Below are positions 25,475 through 38,718 of a DNA stretch of 64,000 bases, piece after piece. Origin of the DNA: Rhea pennata (lineage: Eukaryota; Chordata; Aves; Rheiformes; Rheidae). The stretch lies in the NCBI RefSeq assembly GCF_028389875.1, contig NC_084667.1, positions 64,582,570 through 64,646,569 of the forward strand, in the 5' to 3' direction. The position numbers and the translations under genes are program-made. The stretch's first letter is position 1. Each line of letters starts with the position of its first letter. Below the pieces are notes generated by a model. That model was given only the letters and a program-made list of their open reading frames with translations. It was not told the DNA's origin and did not search any database.

Positions 25475-28350
25475 AGGTTACAGAGTGAGCTATCCAGTCC
25501 TTCCCTGCTCCTTTAAAAAAGAGAAATACAAAGATTAATGCAGACTCATTGTTCATTGCTCTGTATTTTTATATTGCTGTTTTGAAAATGAGGCACAGTA
25601 GTAGCCAAAGCGTAATATTATTCACATAGCCTACATTTATCAGGCACAGAAAGTTCCTTGTGCTAGGCTGAAAACGCATTCTAAATCTGATAAGAAAAAT
25701 CCTCATTAAGAATCATTTGCTTGTTTAATTTTCATTTATTGAGCTTTAATATACCATAGCCAGTGAACTGAAAGTTAATAATAACAACAGCGCCTTAACT
25801 ACGCAGTCCTTGTTTTGTACTCATTAATGTTTTAGAAGAACACATAACTGCCTCTAGATACAGGAAGCTGCTGGAAAATAAAACTAACCAATCACATAAA
25901 CTAAAACAAAAGCTTGAAAGAATTTTTTGTTGAACGCAGAGTTCAACAAAAATGTATTCTGTTCACTGTACACACGACACCAATGGGAATAAGAGCCAGT
26001 TCAAGTTCTAAGTTACCATTACTTGGGTAATAGTTTCAAGCTGCAAGGCACAGCTGTATAGGCCCAGCCAGACAGGCTATCACAGCAATGCTTTGATAGC
26101 ATGGGGCCCTTAAGTGTCAGGATATAGAAAAGGCAGCAGTTGTTGGCTGTGAAAACAGTCTGATACAAACCAGATGGGGACTTACTTGATGGGCAACACA
26201 AAGGAAAACAATTGGCTCATTCAACAAAGTCAGGCCACTGCCCCAGAGAATTAACAGAAGACAATAACAGTCAACCGGAGTTGATGCAAACAAGAAACAG
26301 CCATGTGGTCATGGTTTAAGGAATTGTTTCTCCTCAGACTAAACATAAAGTTTTGATTTCTAATTCTTATATTCATTAATTTCAGTCTAGTTTACAAGCC
26401 CTCTCTTCCTCCAAAGTCTTCCGTGTAATTCATTTATGCAACACCGGTTTTCACACACCTACTTAAGCAAGAAAAAGAATTATATGACAAAGAAGGCTAT
26501 ATTAATCTAATGTTTCCTGAGGAATGCCAAGACCACAGACAACTTTCTGAACTGTGTCAGACCAACAATACAGACGCCTGGCACAAAATGTGTTATTGGA
26601 CGTGCTAACTCTGAAATATTTGCATGAATATGGCAGTATACTTACTGATACTTTTTCATCTTAAATGAGTAAAACCAAATAGTCACAAGCTAAGTTCCTG
26701 GAGCACAATGCCTTCCAGTTTTGTACAGAGATTATCAGGGTTTTTAGTTTTCTTTTCTTATTTGGGGAGTTTGGGTTTTTTTTTACTTTTTTGGAAGCAG
26801 ACTTCGGATCAATTATGTACATAGTCTTGTTTGCTGGGTTACAGTTAAAAATCTATTAAAATAGCTATTATCAAACTGTTTTGGAATAATAACCAAGAAT
26901 TGGCTATTTCTGTTATAACTCAAAAAATCCCCAACACATTCATTTTTAGAAGCATGCTTGTAGAAGATTATGGTCCAAAATCTTAATTGCTCTTGCTGTT
27001 TTATTACAGGAAATATAAAAGTGACATGTGCAAAGGTATTTTGATTACAAATTACTTACAGAGATTGCACAGTAAGTCAGACCTCTATGGGCCTTCTGCA
27101 ATTTCACTCTCAGACTAGAAACATCTGAACTTGCCTTTCATACACTTCGAAACATTCACCCACGCAAGCTCTACCCTGCAGCGATCTACATGAGTGCATG
27201 GACAGCACACACTGAAAGTCAGTCCTGTACTCAGGATACTTGTAGTGTATCTACAAATACAGTGATGTGCTAACATCCTGGAAGCCTTGTGGACTCGCAT
27301 GGTCCTGGGATCAGTCAACCTCAGCCCAACACAGCACGTTCCTTGAGCTTCCCTGCTTCCGGAGGCTGCTTGATCATCAGTTCAAGGATTTTTGAACTAT
27401 TAGTGTTGCATGATGTAAACACATCCTAAATTTGGACCTATGTTGGGTAGACATGGAGCCTGCTCTTCTCTATAAGTGCTTCACTTTCCAAGTAGACTTG
27501 CAAAAAGGAGCCGAGTTAAAGACCTGAATGTGTGGCTCGCTTTTAACAGCCACAGCACCAGACAGAAAGAGCTAGAAAGTTTGCCCTAGAAGAAAGAAAA
27601 AGACCTCCTGAACTAATGAATTACGGAGTCAGGGCCTGTCTTCTTAACTGGTTCCAGTTTTTAGCTGCTGGGGTGCTCAAGCTCGTGAACATGGTTTTAC
27701 CTGGAAAAAGGAACTAAAATGCAGCCTTGGGTGCATTCAAAAAACTACCACAAATGGTAGGTAGAAAAGCAAAAGTTTTGCATCAGTTTCCCACCCTAAG
27801 CACACAGGGCCAATGCTCTAAGAAAGCAGTTGTGTGCTGCACTCTGTCTGAGCTAAAACATCTCATCAGCAGAATCAAGAGACTTATTTCCAAAAGCAGA
27901 GCCAAATTCTTCAAACCTCCAATGAAGGGGCGGGTTGTCGCGTTGTAACAGAGAGGGTTTTGCCTGCAGCACTGCTATTATTCATTTTTCACATCATATA
28001 TATCAAGGTCAGAACACACGTTTTCTACATAGCCAAAATTTTGGTTTGAGGCTCCTCACTAGGTCATTTCTAGAAGATTAAATCTTCAGGACAGAACGGC
28101 CTTTATCAGGCCTTAGCCTCTGAGCCACCCAATGTCTTAGCCTTACGTTTAAAACGAGATGAGAAAGGAGCAAAAATCTCTTCAAACTCCAGCTCTGCCT
28201 GCTTAGGAAACGCCCAGTGGTTCCAGCTCTTGTAGAAACAGCTTTAGACAACTTTGGTCAGACAACACATCCAGAAAGGACTGCATCTAAAAGTCAGGGG
28301 GAAGGCATGGACCGACTGTCCACTAAAGCGAGGACTCTCAACAGGAAATT

Positions 28351-28411
28351 ATTCCCTCTCCTTCTTTTCTTTTCTCTTTCTTTCTTTTTCTTTTCTTTCT
28401 TTTTTTTTTTT
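28351..28411. repeat. Polypyrimidine tract (C/T)
   Basis: About 60 bases almost wholly T and C (mixed TTTC and TTTCT units), ending in an 11-base T run. On the TALPID3 sense strand it is a polypurine stretch. Confidence 0.8.
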
Positions 28412-30525
28412 AATCTGGAAGGAAGCTTCATCTTCAGAAATGAGCATTCCCTGTGCAATCTTGCCCTTTGCATGTCTCCAGGATCAGTTCCAATTACTGA
28501 AATAGGCAACACGTACTTTGAAGAAGTTAATCATGTATTTACACTGTAACTCAAACTAGTAAATATTTCTCATTTATAATTTTGATTTACATAACAGGGC
28601 ACAATGGCAGCTGTTAAGTAAATACTTTTCTCAAGATCTGTAATTATGGTTTTAGGAATATAAAAACAAACAAAAAAAAAACCCAGAAAATAAAGCAACT
28701 GCCAACAAATTCCAAGCTTTTTACTACTTTTGAAGATACAATGACCTGACAAGGGATAAAAACTGCAGCAGCCACACTGTCTTTAAACAAATAAAACTCT
28801 GCCTAAGTCTTGCAGTATGTACAGTGCCTAAAACCAAGCCATACTATGCAACCTTGAGATTATTACTTTACTGTAATAACTTGAGTAGGGTTGGAGGTCA
28901 ATAGGTTAGCCCATATTAAGTCTAACCTGCTTTGATTGTATAATTTTGAGCCAAAACATAAATGTAATTCTAACAGACTATGTGTGGCCTGTGAGATAAA
29001 CATTTTTATTGTTTGCATATGGTCGATGATTTATTATTTTGTATTAAAACTACATGTCTATCTGAGATTAAAAGGGAAAAGAGTGAATAGAAAGTCAAAG
29101 TCATGCCACACAAAAGAGAAACAGTTACCTCCCTGTAGCCAAAGAATTGTTTAGAATTGTGCTTAAAAGCAGCTCTTGTTGCTTTAAAAGCAAAATATCT
29201 TTCAGATTTGAGAAGGAAAGCAATTTCTAAATGATAATAGAGATACAAAGGTTCTAAATCTCAACTAAGCTTTTCTAGATGTACTTTTTTTTCCTGAATG
29301 ACAGCATTCATGATGGAAAACAGGACACAGTAGTTCACAGACAAAATTTAACCCATCTCCATCATTTACTACTGTTCCTTGCAAACAGTCTCCTGAAGTA
29401 TTTGTAACGAGTATTTCAGAGAAGATGATTTGTTGCATTCTACTTTCAAAATTCAGTTTTATAGCAGACAAAAAGCATTTTTAACCAAGTTTTATATTTG
29501 CATATGTTTTTCAACACTACTAGAAAATGTAATCTCACATGCAAACTGAGCAGTGAACAGGTCATACATTACAACTTTAATCTTCACTTATCAGTTCTTA
29601 CCCTATTTTTAGGAAAGAATCTACTTTGGCAGACTGCATTTTCTCAAAAACAGCATGCTATCAAAGAGTAACATTACAATTATTTTATATAGTATCCCTA
29701 ATTTGGCAAACATCCTAGACAGCATTTACCCTATGTTCTCTTGCATTATTCAAAAGCTTCCTGGGCACCTAGTTAACAAATGAGAAAAGCAGGCACTGGA
29801 AAGAGATGCTTGTATTTCATTATATGCAGTCTTTGTATTAATACATTTAGAAGTTGCTAGAAGAATGTGGCCTCTGTTCAACACACAAAGTAGGAGGTCT
29901 GACAACTCCTAAAGAACCTAGGAAAACAAGTAAATAAAATACTTAGATAACTACACTAATCATAAACAGGAAAATTGCCTGTAAGTCAAGCCTGTCACAA
30001 TATAATAAATAAGCTGAAAAGTTAAAAAAAAAAGTTATCATTTGACTGTAGACATCAATCATCTAAATATCCATCTTTATTGGCTCATTAGGTTTTATTA
30101 ATAACTTCACAACTATACATCACATGGGCCAGCAGTGCAAAAACTTTATTAGTATTAAAAAAGAGGGGAGGGGGGGAGAATAGGTTAATGGCTGAGAATG
30201 ACAGCATCTGTAAATCCCTTATCTACTTTATAAAAGAGGTTTGGGGGCAATGCTGGACAGAATTTGTGGATTATTCATCACTCACATTAAGCTACCTCCT
30301 CTCTTCCTGGTCATCTCTCTCTTACCAGCCACCCCATGCAGAAACAGCTGGCTCCTTTCAATTTTTAGATAGTGCTTAAAAGCTAAACCGAGAGCTCTTC
30401 AAGGAGAAATAAAGCTGAAGGGTGTCCAGCTGCCTCTGCCAAGGATGGTCACAACCAACACAGACAGGGAAAGCAGAAGCAGCTCATTCTGTTGCCTTGC
30501 GCTCAGACATGCACAAGCCCCTGAA

Positions 30526-30776
30526 TTATAAAGGGCAACATGTGCTTTTCGTGACAACCAGAAGAGGAAAAATACAACAAATCCAAAGTATTTTCAAGAC
30601 AGAAAGCCTGTTATTCCTACACAATGTTTTTACTCCGACACATCTTATAGATGTTTCTCCAGGTTGAAAGGCATGTTTGTAATACTCCCTATCTTCATCT
30701 GTGGCCATTAAGTATCTATGCAATGGGTAAACAGCATCCAAAGGCCTCAGGCTTCTTGTTCTGATACTGATATCTT
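30526..30776 (-). other. Candidate alternative exon in TALPID3 last intron
   Basis: A good acceptor (ttgtatttcttttgtag) precedes a minus-strand open stretch whose phase fits TALPID3 exon 14: the exon 14 overhang G plus AA completes Glu, then DISIRTRSLRPLDAVYPLH and ATDEDREYYKHAFQPG. Used as a cassette, it needs a phase 1 donor to join the last exon, and the options (gtgtcg, gtagga) are weak. Used as a terminal exon, it would replace the normal C-terminus and stop at 30526. No family similarity seen. Confidence 0.2.
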
Positions 30777-33700
30777 CTACAAAAGAAATACAACTTTCAT
30801 ATTTAAAAAAATAACGTAAGATAAGAGGCCAGCCTAAGTGATTGTTAAGCCCAGCAAGGACAGTCAGCCTAAAAGATCCTACTGTGCATCTATTGATTGC
30901 ACTAACTCAGAAGCAGAGTTATAAGCAGGTCTAGCTGAGAGAGCTGGAAAGGTTATTAATTCCAACTTCAGCTGATATTGATGTACCAGGCTGTAAAATA
31001 GAGTGAGGAACAGAAATCCCTCTTATCCAGCAAACTGTCTTTAAAGGCTGTAATCTCTGGTAGAGGCCACAGCATACATCTGGACACAGTAACTGCAACC
31101 AAATGCTGTGCTGTACAAGAAAAGGACAACATTGTTCCTCACAACAGATCTTGCTATAATGACATACTGAGACACATCATTTAGAAAAACTAGGAATCTC
31201 TTTTTAAATTCTTTTGCTATCACTATTAAAGAACAGGCACATGGAAGAATAAGATCATAAAAATCTAATGCCTCTATATAATGTTATGGTGGTAGAAGAT
31301 GACATCTAAAGGGACTTCCAACTCAATTATATGTATGTGAGTAGCAGGTTCAGGAGAGACTATACCATAATCTACTGCAACATAGAGGACACAGAACAGC
31401 TAAGGACACTTACTTTCTAGATGCACATCAGTAATTTTTTTTATTAAGCTATGGGCACAGAGCTATGTAACCACTAATTTGTGAGAAACTTCTCGCTCCA
31501 GAGAAGAACTAACTGGAAATAGCCCTCAGGCTGATTAAGTATGTGGGGAGTCCCTGTCCTTAAGTGGCTTGCCCAAGTCCATTATTTTTCCTCTGTGTGT
31601 GTCCCCCATTTATACAAGCAATGGACGCATGAAAGGGGAAAGCAGGTCAGCCTAGTCAGCTTGCTACCATCTGCTTTTATTCAGAGTTACTCAAGATCAG
31701 TGCCAGTGGGATCAATGCCCATTTAGGGGGTTTATTGTGTATGTTTATTTTTTGCTCTTTACAATGAAGGCAAGAGCAATTACTGTACGTTTGTAAAAGC
31801 GCATACAAATCATAATACACAATACAAAGCTGCTTTAGTCAGATCCTAGTGCGTTTATGAATCCTACACAGGCTGTGAGAAAGACTGTTTTGGCACAACG
31901 ACTTGAGTAGACTGTTGAGGAGTGATTTACTGTCCAGGAGATCCTAGGCGGTATCTGATACTTACTATCAAAAGTATACCCTATTTGCAAAGCACAGCAA
32001 CTCCAGCTCATTCATCATCACACATTCAGAGCACAAGAATCTCACACAAGAGAAGCAGCACCAAGTTCTAGCTTTGGTGCTCAGCTCCTGGCTGGATGGG
32101 CATCAAGAAAATGAGCAAAGCTGGTGTTACTTATTTGAAAATCTACCCTCTTCAATAACTCTTAACACCTGGATTGTTTTCCAGTAGACTGATTTGCATA
32201 ACTGGAAACTGGAACTTGTAGAAGACGAAAGGTAGAGTGCCAAAGTGGAAATTGCAATTTTAGACTATTTTCTACATTCCAGTTCTCTCAGAGTGGATAT
32301 GCAGTGGTAAGAGATACTCTTTGCTTAATTAGAATTCTGCCTAGAATCTGTTTGGCCACTAGAGACTGAAGCTACAAAAATAAATGGAAAAGCTGTCTCA
32401 AGAGGAAATATAGAGAAGTCTCCAAAGCAGGAATGAGGCAGTGATGCCAAATGCAGCTTAACAGAGCTGACTGGCTGCCCAGATTGTGTTGGTTCCATCA
32501 GCTAGGTAGTCACAAGTGTTTGAAATGGAAACTCAATTATGAATCCGCAAAAAAAAAAAAAATCTTTTTTAAAAAACGACTCGATATGCAAAGAAAAATC
32601 CATTCCATTATTAAGATGTACTTAACTTAGAGAAGAACAGAAGCTCCTGAGAACACTCTGGTGTCTACATCATGAGACACAGGCAGCTGACGCTTGGTAA
32701 ATACGATACAGGGTACCACATGACAACTTGAAGCAAAAAGGACATACAAATTCCAGAAGGTGCACTGGATGCTTGATGCAGTAGTTACATGATTGACAGC
32801 TTCCTAGTATGAAAAAGGGACTAGTCCAGCCTTACCTGACATCATAACCCCATACACGAGTGAAATACCAGGCTTAATTTCTTCACTGCCCTGAACTTTA
32901 GGATGTTGGTACATAAAGCAGTCTTTGAGGGATACCATAGGTCACTGGATTAGATCATCTGCAATCCTTTAAAATTTATTCTTCAAGAGGGGATCAGATG
33001 AAATTTCTGGATATTTACCTTGAGCTCCAGTAAATTCAAGAAAAGATAGATTAAAAAAAAAAAAAACAAGCCTTTGGCAGTCTCCGTAAGAAATAGTCCT
33101 TTAATTAAAGACCATGTCAGTCTGAGTAAGTTTTTCTTTCCCTTTCCCCAGAAAGAACACAAGCGGTGCTGGAAATTCAGGCAAAATCCCTGGTGCTGTA
33201 GACAGACTGAATGAGGGACTTTGTATAGGGAGACACCCCAAACCTCTACAAAGTAAGTGTATTTGAATGCAAATATCTGATCAAAAAAAGAGAAAGAAGC
33301 AATGGTGAACTGCTTTCACCTGCTTAACCAACAGCGCTATAGACATCAGTGTTACCTCTTAAACTTTGGAATAGGGACATTCCTTAAGCATACTCTCAAA
33401 AGTTTCCTGCTTCATTCTTCTTATTGTCTCAAAAGCGTAAAACCCCTTCCTTCCAAAGAGTGACCATATCCACCTCCAGCATGGAGCAGAAGTTGATCAC
33501 CACCTGGACTGTACAAGGGAAACCTGAACATATATAAAGTACTAGAGATTCGTTGATGTAGTGTAAAGCATCATTTGTACACGCACCAAAGATGGACCTA
33601 AAGGAGAAGTTCTCTGCCTCTCACATACCTGCCACAGAGAAAACCTCAGGACAAAGTCATGAGAAATGTCTCAGCAATACTTCAGCAGCAAGAAGAAGCT

Positions 33701-34382
33701 GAGCTGTATCCCTCTGTGCTACTTAGGAAGGCATGAAGCAAAAGGAGAACTAACTCTCAGCTAGATAATCTTCTTAAGAGTGGAAGAAACTTGCTAAGTG
33801 AGCAAAAACCTGATGCATGTGGCTTAAAAACAAGAGGGCCATGTAATGGGCGGTGTGGAACAGGCCTGACCTCTTCCTGAGCATAGCAGTCATTATGAAA
33901 TCCTCTGTCATGAGGCAGTATGAGCCTGTTCTGTCTGTGTTTTCTTTACGTATAAACTGACTTTTTTACTATTCATTTCTCCATTTGATCTTTTGGATTT
34001 CAATTAATTAAGATGTCTCGAGAAATCAAATCACACTCTAAGTCTAAAAAATACCAAGATGATCTGTGCTCCATCTGATGTTTAAACTTGCTATTATTTC
34101 TTGTTGTTCACTCCTTTTGCACAAATTAGTGAGAGGAGGAAATGAGAGATTTAGCAGACTGCAAGAGCATTTCCCAGAAAGAAATCTTTTGTGAATAGGT
34201 GTGAGGTTGCCCACCATCCCATGAAGGCCAAAACAGCTCCTGTTCCTCACTTTTTCCCATAACTCCAAGCCGTAGAACACACTTGGGTATACAACAACAA
34301 TTCAACACATGACTCCACCTTACATGATGAAAAAAAGTTCTGTTTTAAGCTTTTGTTCAAAAAATAATTGAGATAACTCAGT

Positions 34383-34392
34383 GGGGGGGGGG
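34383..34392. repeat. G10 homopolymer
   Basis: An uninterrupted run of ten G in AT-rich intron sequence. Similar G-rich spots are at 30165-30178 and 37229-37243. Confidence 0.8.
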
Positions 34393-36278
34393 AAGCAATC
34401 TTAGATATAAATGATGCTTTATAGCAGATAATTAAAACGTACAGAAGCCAGGAAATTCAAAGGTACAGTTCCAAATTTACTGTTACAAAGTTACACATCA
34501 ATTCTCAATACTTTAAACTAGAAATTCTCAAGTGTAGCTACTGAGGATTTTATGTGGGAATATTATGCAAAATGTATTATTATTCAGGTACATGTTTTCT
34601 AATATGTGGGCTGTCATGTAATTGCTGTGATGACATACACAGAGAGCAAGAGAAAAAAAAAGTGGTTGAGAATTAGTGTTCCAAACGATTTTGATCACTT
34701 ACCAAAATGCTCATTGACATAATTCAGTTAATTTATTTTACTTTCTGTCTATTCAGGAAATGCAAAGCTGTATTTCCCACAGAAACCTCTGCCTTTTCCA
34801 CAAGTGATAGGTTTATATCATGGGGAGAGAACTTATAGTGGTGTCAAAATAGACCAGAAACAAGAATTCTGAGGAAGAAATGAAAAAACTTACATAAACC
34901 TCTACAGGACAAACATCTGCTTGTAAAATACCGTAATTATATCTAATTGATTTCATGACTTCAATTTTCAAGATACTCCTTCAGAAAGTAGTCAAACTCA
35001 AGGACCAATATAGGCTATACAAACTATCCCTGCAGCTCAGGTTGTGGTGGTGTTCTGCCTACGGTGTGAAATAGCTCTGTTCTGCTTCACTAGCTGTAAT
35101 TTCCAGTGTTGTTCAGACAGTCTTTAGCCAAAGTCTAGAGTGAAATCCAATCAAAAAAAAGAAACAGCAGGATATTAAAGCAAAAGCAAACTTTCAGTAA
35201 AATAGTTAAGAGTTTGACCAAAGCAATTCCAGTTCCAAGAAAAAAAATACAGACCTTTAGCCTTATCCTAATCTTCTTCCTTCCTATTGAAGCATCTGTT
35301 AGAGATTTGCCTCACGCCACAAAAGTTTAGGGGAAAAAAAAAACTCTAACAGCAATCTCTGGCTAAAGAACAGAGACAAAAGAAATATTTAGTTATATTC
35401 ATATTTTCAATATTACAATTTTCAGTATTTTCAGTACAGCATAATGTCAGTGTGAACAAAGAACAAGCTCATTTTCAGTACAACACTGGAGCTCTGGAAG
35501 TTTTATTTTTAAATAGATTGTTTAAAGGGCTTCTTGCCCCCTTATTCATTTATTGCACAGATCATCTCCTCCTACAAGCAGTTGTGCAATCTCTCTGGCA
35601 ACAAAGCCAACTGCTTAGTCTCCTAGCATTACTTTCTCATGTACTTACAGCTGCCTGAGTATAATACAGCAACTGAAGATAAAAAGGAATTATTATCATT
35701 AAGTTGTGCTCTCCAGGTCACATTTAGAGAGTATGTGCTGTAGAGAAATAATTAAATGAAGATACATCTACCCCTTGGTTCTGACCTCCTTGTATTAAAG
35801 TTTAAAAACACTCTGCAGTCAAGCATTGCCACCTGTTCCTTCATTTTAATTTAAGTATTTCAAATTAGGTTAATGGAAAGCTGAAAAATGCTTGCATTCT
35901 GGAAATATGTACATTCACTAACCACCACAATTATTATCATAATAAATGTATGAAGATACATGAAAAATGGCTTAAAGATTAAAGGGTATTATAAAGCCAA
36001 AAACATTTATGCATGTGTATTATATGCTACAAATATATAAGTTTTCAAACCACTGTCTCCACTATGTCTAGAGAAGGCACACATTTCAATTAATAATACA
36101 TTCAGGCTTTATTTTCAGTTGTAACTTTCAGGAGACATTACCCTTTCAGGCATGATATTCTAACAGTCCTACAGAACTTCAACTTTCATTAGAGGACATC
36201 AATCAACTTTCTTTCAGTAAAAACACATGTTCAGTGTAGACCACAAAAAAATCTTAAACAACAAAAGAAAGTTCTATC

Positions 36279-36329
36279 ATATATATATATATATATATAT
36301 GCGGTATATGTGTGTGTGTGTGTGTGTAT
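36279..36329. repeat. (TA)n-(TG)n compound microsatellite
   Basis: About 11 AT dinucleotides, then gcgg, then tatatg followed by about 10 TG units. Confidence 0.9.
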
Positions 36330-38630
36330 AAAATCAGAGACAAAAGATGAATCAGATCTTGTCATATATTTATCAATTAAATAAAACAAAACAAAAAAAA
36401 TTTAACATGCAATTCTAAGCCCAAAACAGTATCTCTTTTCTCCCACCACCTTGAATTCACACTTCAAAGGCTTAAGTAGTAGTAGAATTAACTATAAGCA
36501 GTACCGTATAGTTGACTACACAGTGACAGTTACTTAACCTACACACGCTTATCATGTGGCAAGTTTTCATTTTTCTTTCCAGCGATTCTCACCGATTTTT
36601 ATCATCAATTTTTTTTCACTGATTTCAGTTCAACGTGGTGAAGCTTATGTAGACAAGACCTTCTGGTTAAAACAGACAGACAGTTGTTTCCATTTCCAAA
36701 TCCTTTTGATTTTTATTGGCTCATTAAATATGTACACTATGAATGAGATTTAAATTAACCTGCTGTATAAATCATCTTTTTTTGTTCCTCTCAAAGAGCA
36801 AAGATACTGCCATCTTGTGGTCAAAGATTCTGGTCTGATGCACAGACGCTTGGACTGCACTCAAATACTTTGTATTACAGTACTGATTTTTTTTTGAGGG
36901 GGAGGGGTAAGAGAAAGATTCTTGAAAATAGCAAATTTGAAAAAAGTTATTTTACTGTATTTTCAGCCCTCCCTAACTTCCTACTCAATGATAGAGGCTG
37001 GAAGTGATGTCTTGCTGTCTTATTAAAACTTGAGAGCCAAAGCCGAGATGCAAAAACAAGAGCTATGGTGCTAAGAAGAGTGTCTCCACTTTGCTCCTTC
37101 TCTCTGATGCTTAATGGGAAGTGGTAGGGAGAAAGAGGATACGGAAGATTCCCAGAACTACTAAAGAAAACTGCTCTTAAACTTGGGAACAGGTCAATTC
37201 TGGAAGGCAACTCTGACACATAAAAAAAGGGGGGGGAGGGGGGAATTATTTTAAATTTAGAGGCCATACACAATTTATTGAAAATTCAATTTCCTTACAC
37301 AGTTTGGATTTTATGAAAATCAGAGGAAAAACGTAGTTCTTCCTATTAGAGAAGAATTCAATCCAATACTTTCACCAATATTAAAAAATGAGGGCTAACT
37401 CTTAACAAAAATTAATAAATGAATTCTTTGTATACCAACTTTAGAACCAATGTTGATAAATGTTCTTGCAACAAAACATATAAATGCACAAACCTAAGGT
37501 CTGACACATCAGTTCTGTAAGCTTTTCTACCAGTTGTGCATAGAAGCTAAGTCTTACATTATTCATAACTTTCTTCTTTATATGTAAACCACAGTTCTGA
37601 AATTAGCTTCCAAGTCCCATGACCGTAACAGTGGCCCAGGGCTTTTCTTTCCGCTTACAAATAGTTGAAGCAAAATAGTTCCATCAGAATTATAATTCAA
37701 TTAGATGTCTTAAAAAATTAAATGGAAGAAGTTCAAAGAATTATTTTTTAAAAAAGGCTTGAAGGAACAATTTGTCTATACTTGGGTGGAGAAATGATAA
37801 TTGCATATATTACAGACATGCAAGTTTTATGTAGCAGTTTTAATATTACATGCTAAAACAGGAATCATATCTCATTTACTACCTCCACAAACTCACTATC
37901 TGCTAAAACAATTACGCATGCCAGTAATACACACAGAGTTTGCTATTTTAACACTAACTTGAACTACAGTAAATACAAAATACTCTCTGCCTTTCATGCA
38001 GTATCATTCATACTCTTAACAAACATCGTTAAATAATCTCAAAAAATAGCATGGCTCTGCATAGATAATACATAGTTTCCTTCTCAAAACAAAATCAGTA
38101 TCTGTCACACAGTAGCTAGAAGCCCATCTCAAACGAAACCATTGCAACGCTGGAAATGCTCTTTTCTTTCCACATTTGCACAACCTTAACTTTGTATTAT
38201 CTTGCTGTTCTCCTCTAGTACCACTCCATTTTTGCATGCATATGAACCACTGCCATCTACCACTACATCATGAATATTTGTTTGCTGAACAGCTTCCTAT
38301 AATGCAATTACAATCCAGGTGGCCGCATAGTATTCACATTATAAAGCTCTTGTCAAATAAACATTTAAATAAATACTTAATGGCAAGGATGCTGATAACT
38401 TATGTACAGACAGATACAATACCAGCTCTTTCAGTGCACCCCAGTGAGATCATAACTGTATACACAGATTTACAAATGCTGTACGTACCTGTTAAAATCT
38501 TTGGGAATATGGTAGTAATAAAAACAGAATGCCAAAAAATCACAACTTTGTTGTGAATGAGTACAGAATAACACTTAAAAGTGATGTGCTTAACTGAAAG
38601 AACTGTATTTACTTAATCATATTGGTTTAC

Positions 38631-38718
38631 CTTCTTGCTGTATCTCTTCAGACTTAGTTCTCACATGAATAACTCGGGCTCTCACAGTCTCAACTTCTGC
38701 AGCTCCTTGGCTTCCTTC
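38631..38718 (-). CDS. TALPID3: TALPID3 exon 14 of window (penultimate)
   Basis: An 88-base exon, phase 0 in and 1 out, coding r674-r702: EGSQGAAEVETVRARVIHVR and TKSEEIQQE. The acceptor is tgacatgtag and the donor is GAAG|gtaaac. It is followed by the 23.65 kb last intron. Joining it directly to the terminal exon completes a Gly codon (r703) and gives the smooth join EIQQE-GEDAV, which is why I treat segments in that intron as optional. Confidence 0.83.

Larger units (their letters stand above)
14980..38630 (-). other. TALPID3: TALPID3 last intron, 23.65 kb
   Basis: Donor gtaaac at 38630-38625, acceptor tttttgttttag at 14991-14980. It is far longer than any other intron in the window (the next is 5.1 kb). 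Contents recognised: microsatellites, a tRNA-like SINE candidate, short tandem duplications, palindromes and two unexplained minus-strand open segments entered separately. The remainder is AT-rich sequence in which I see nothing. Confidence 0.7.
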
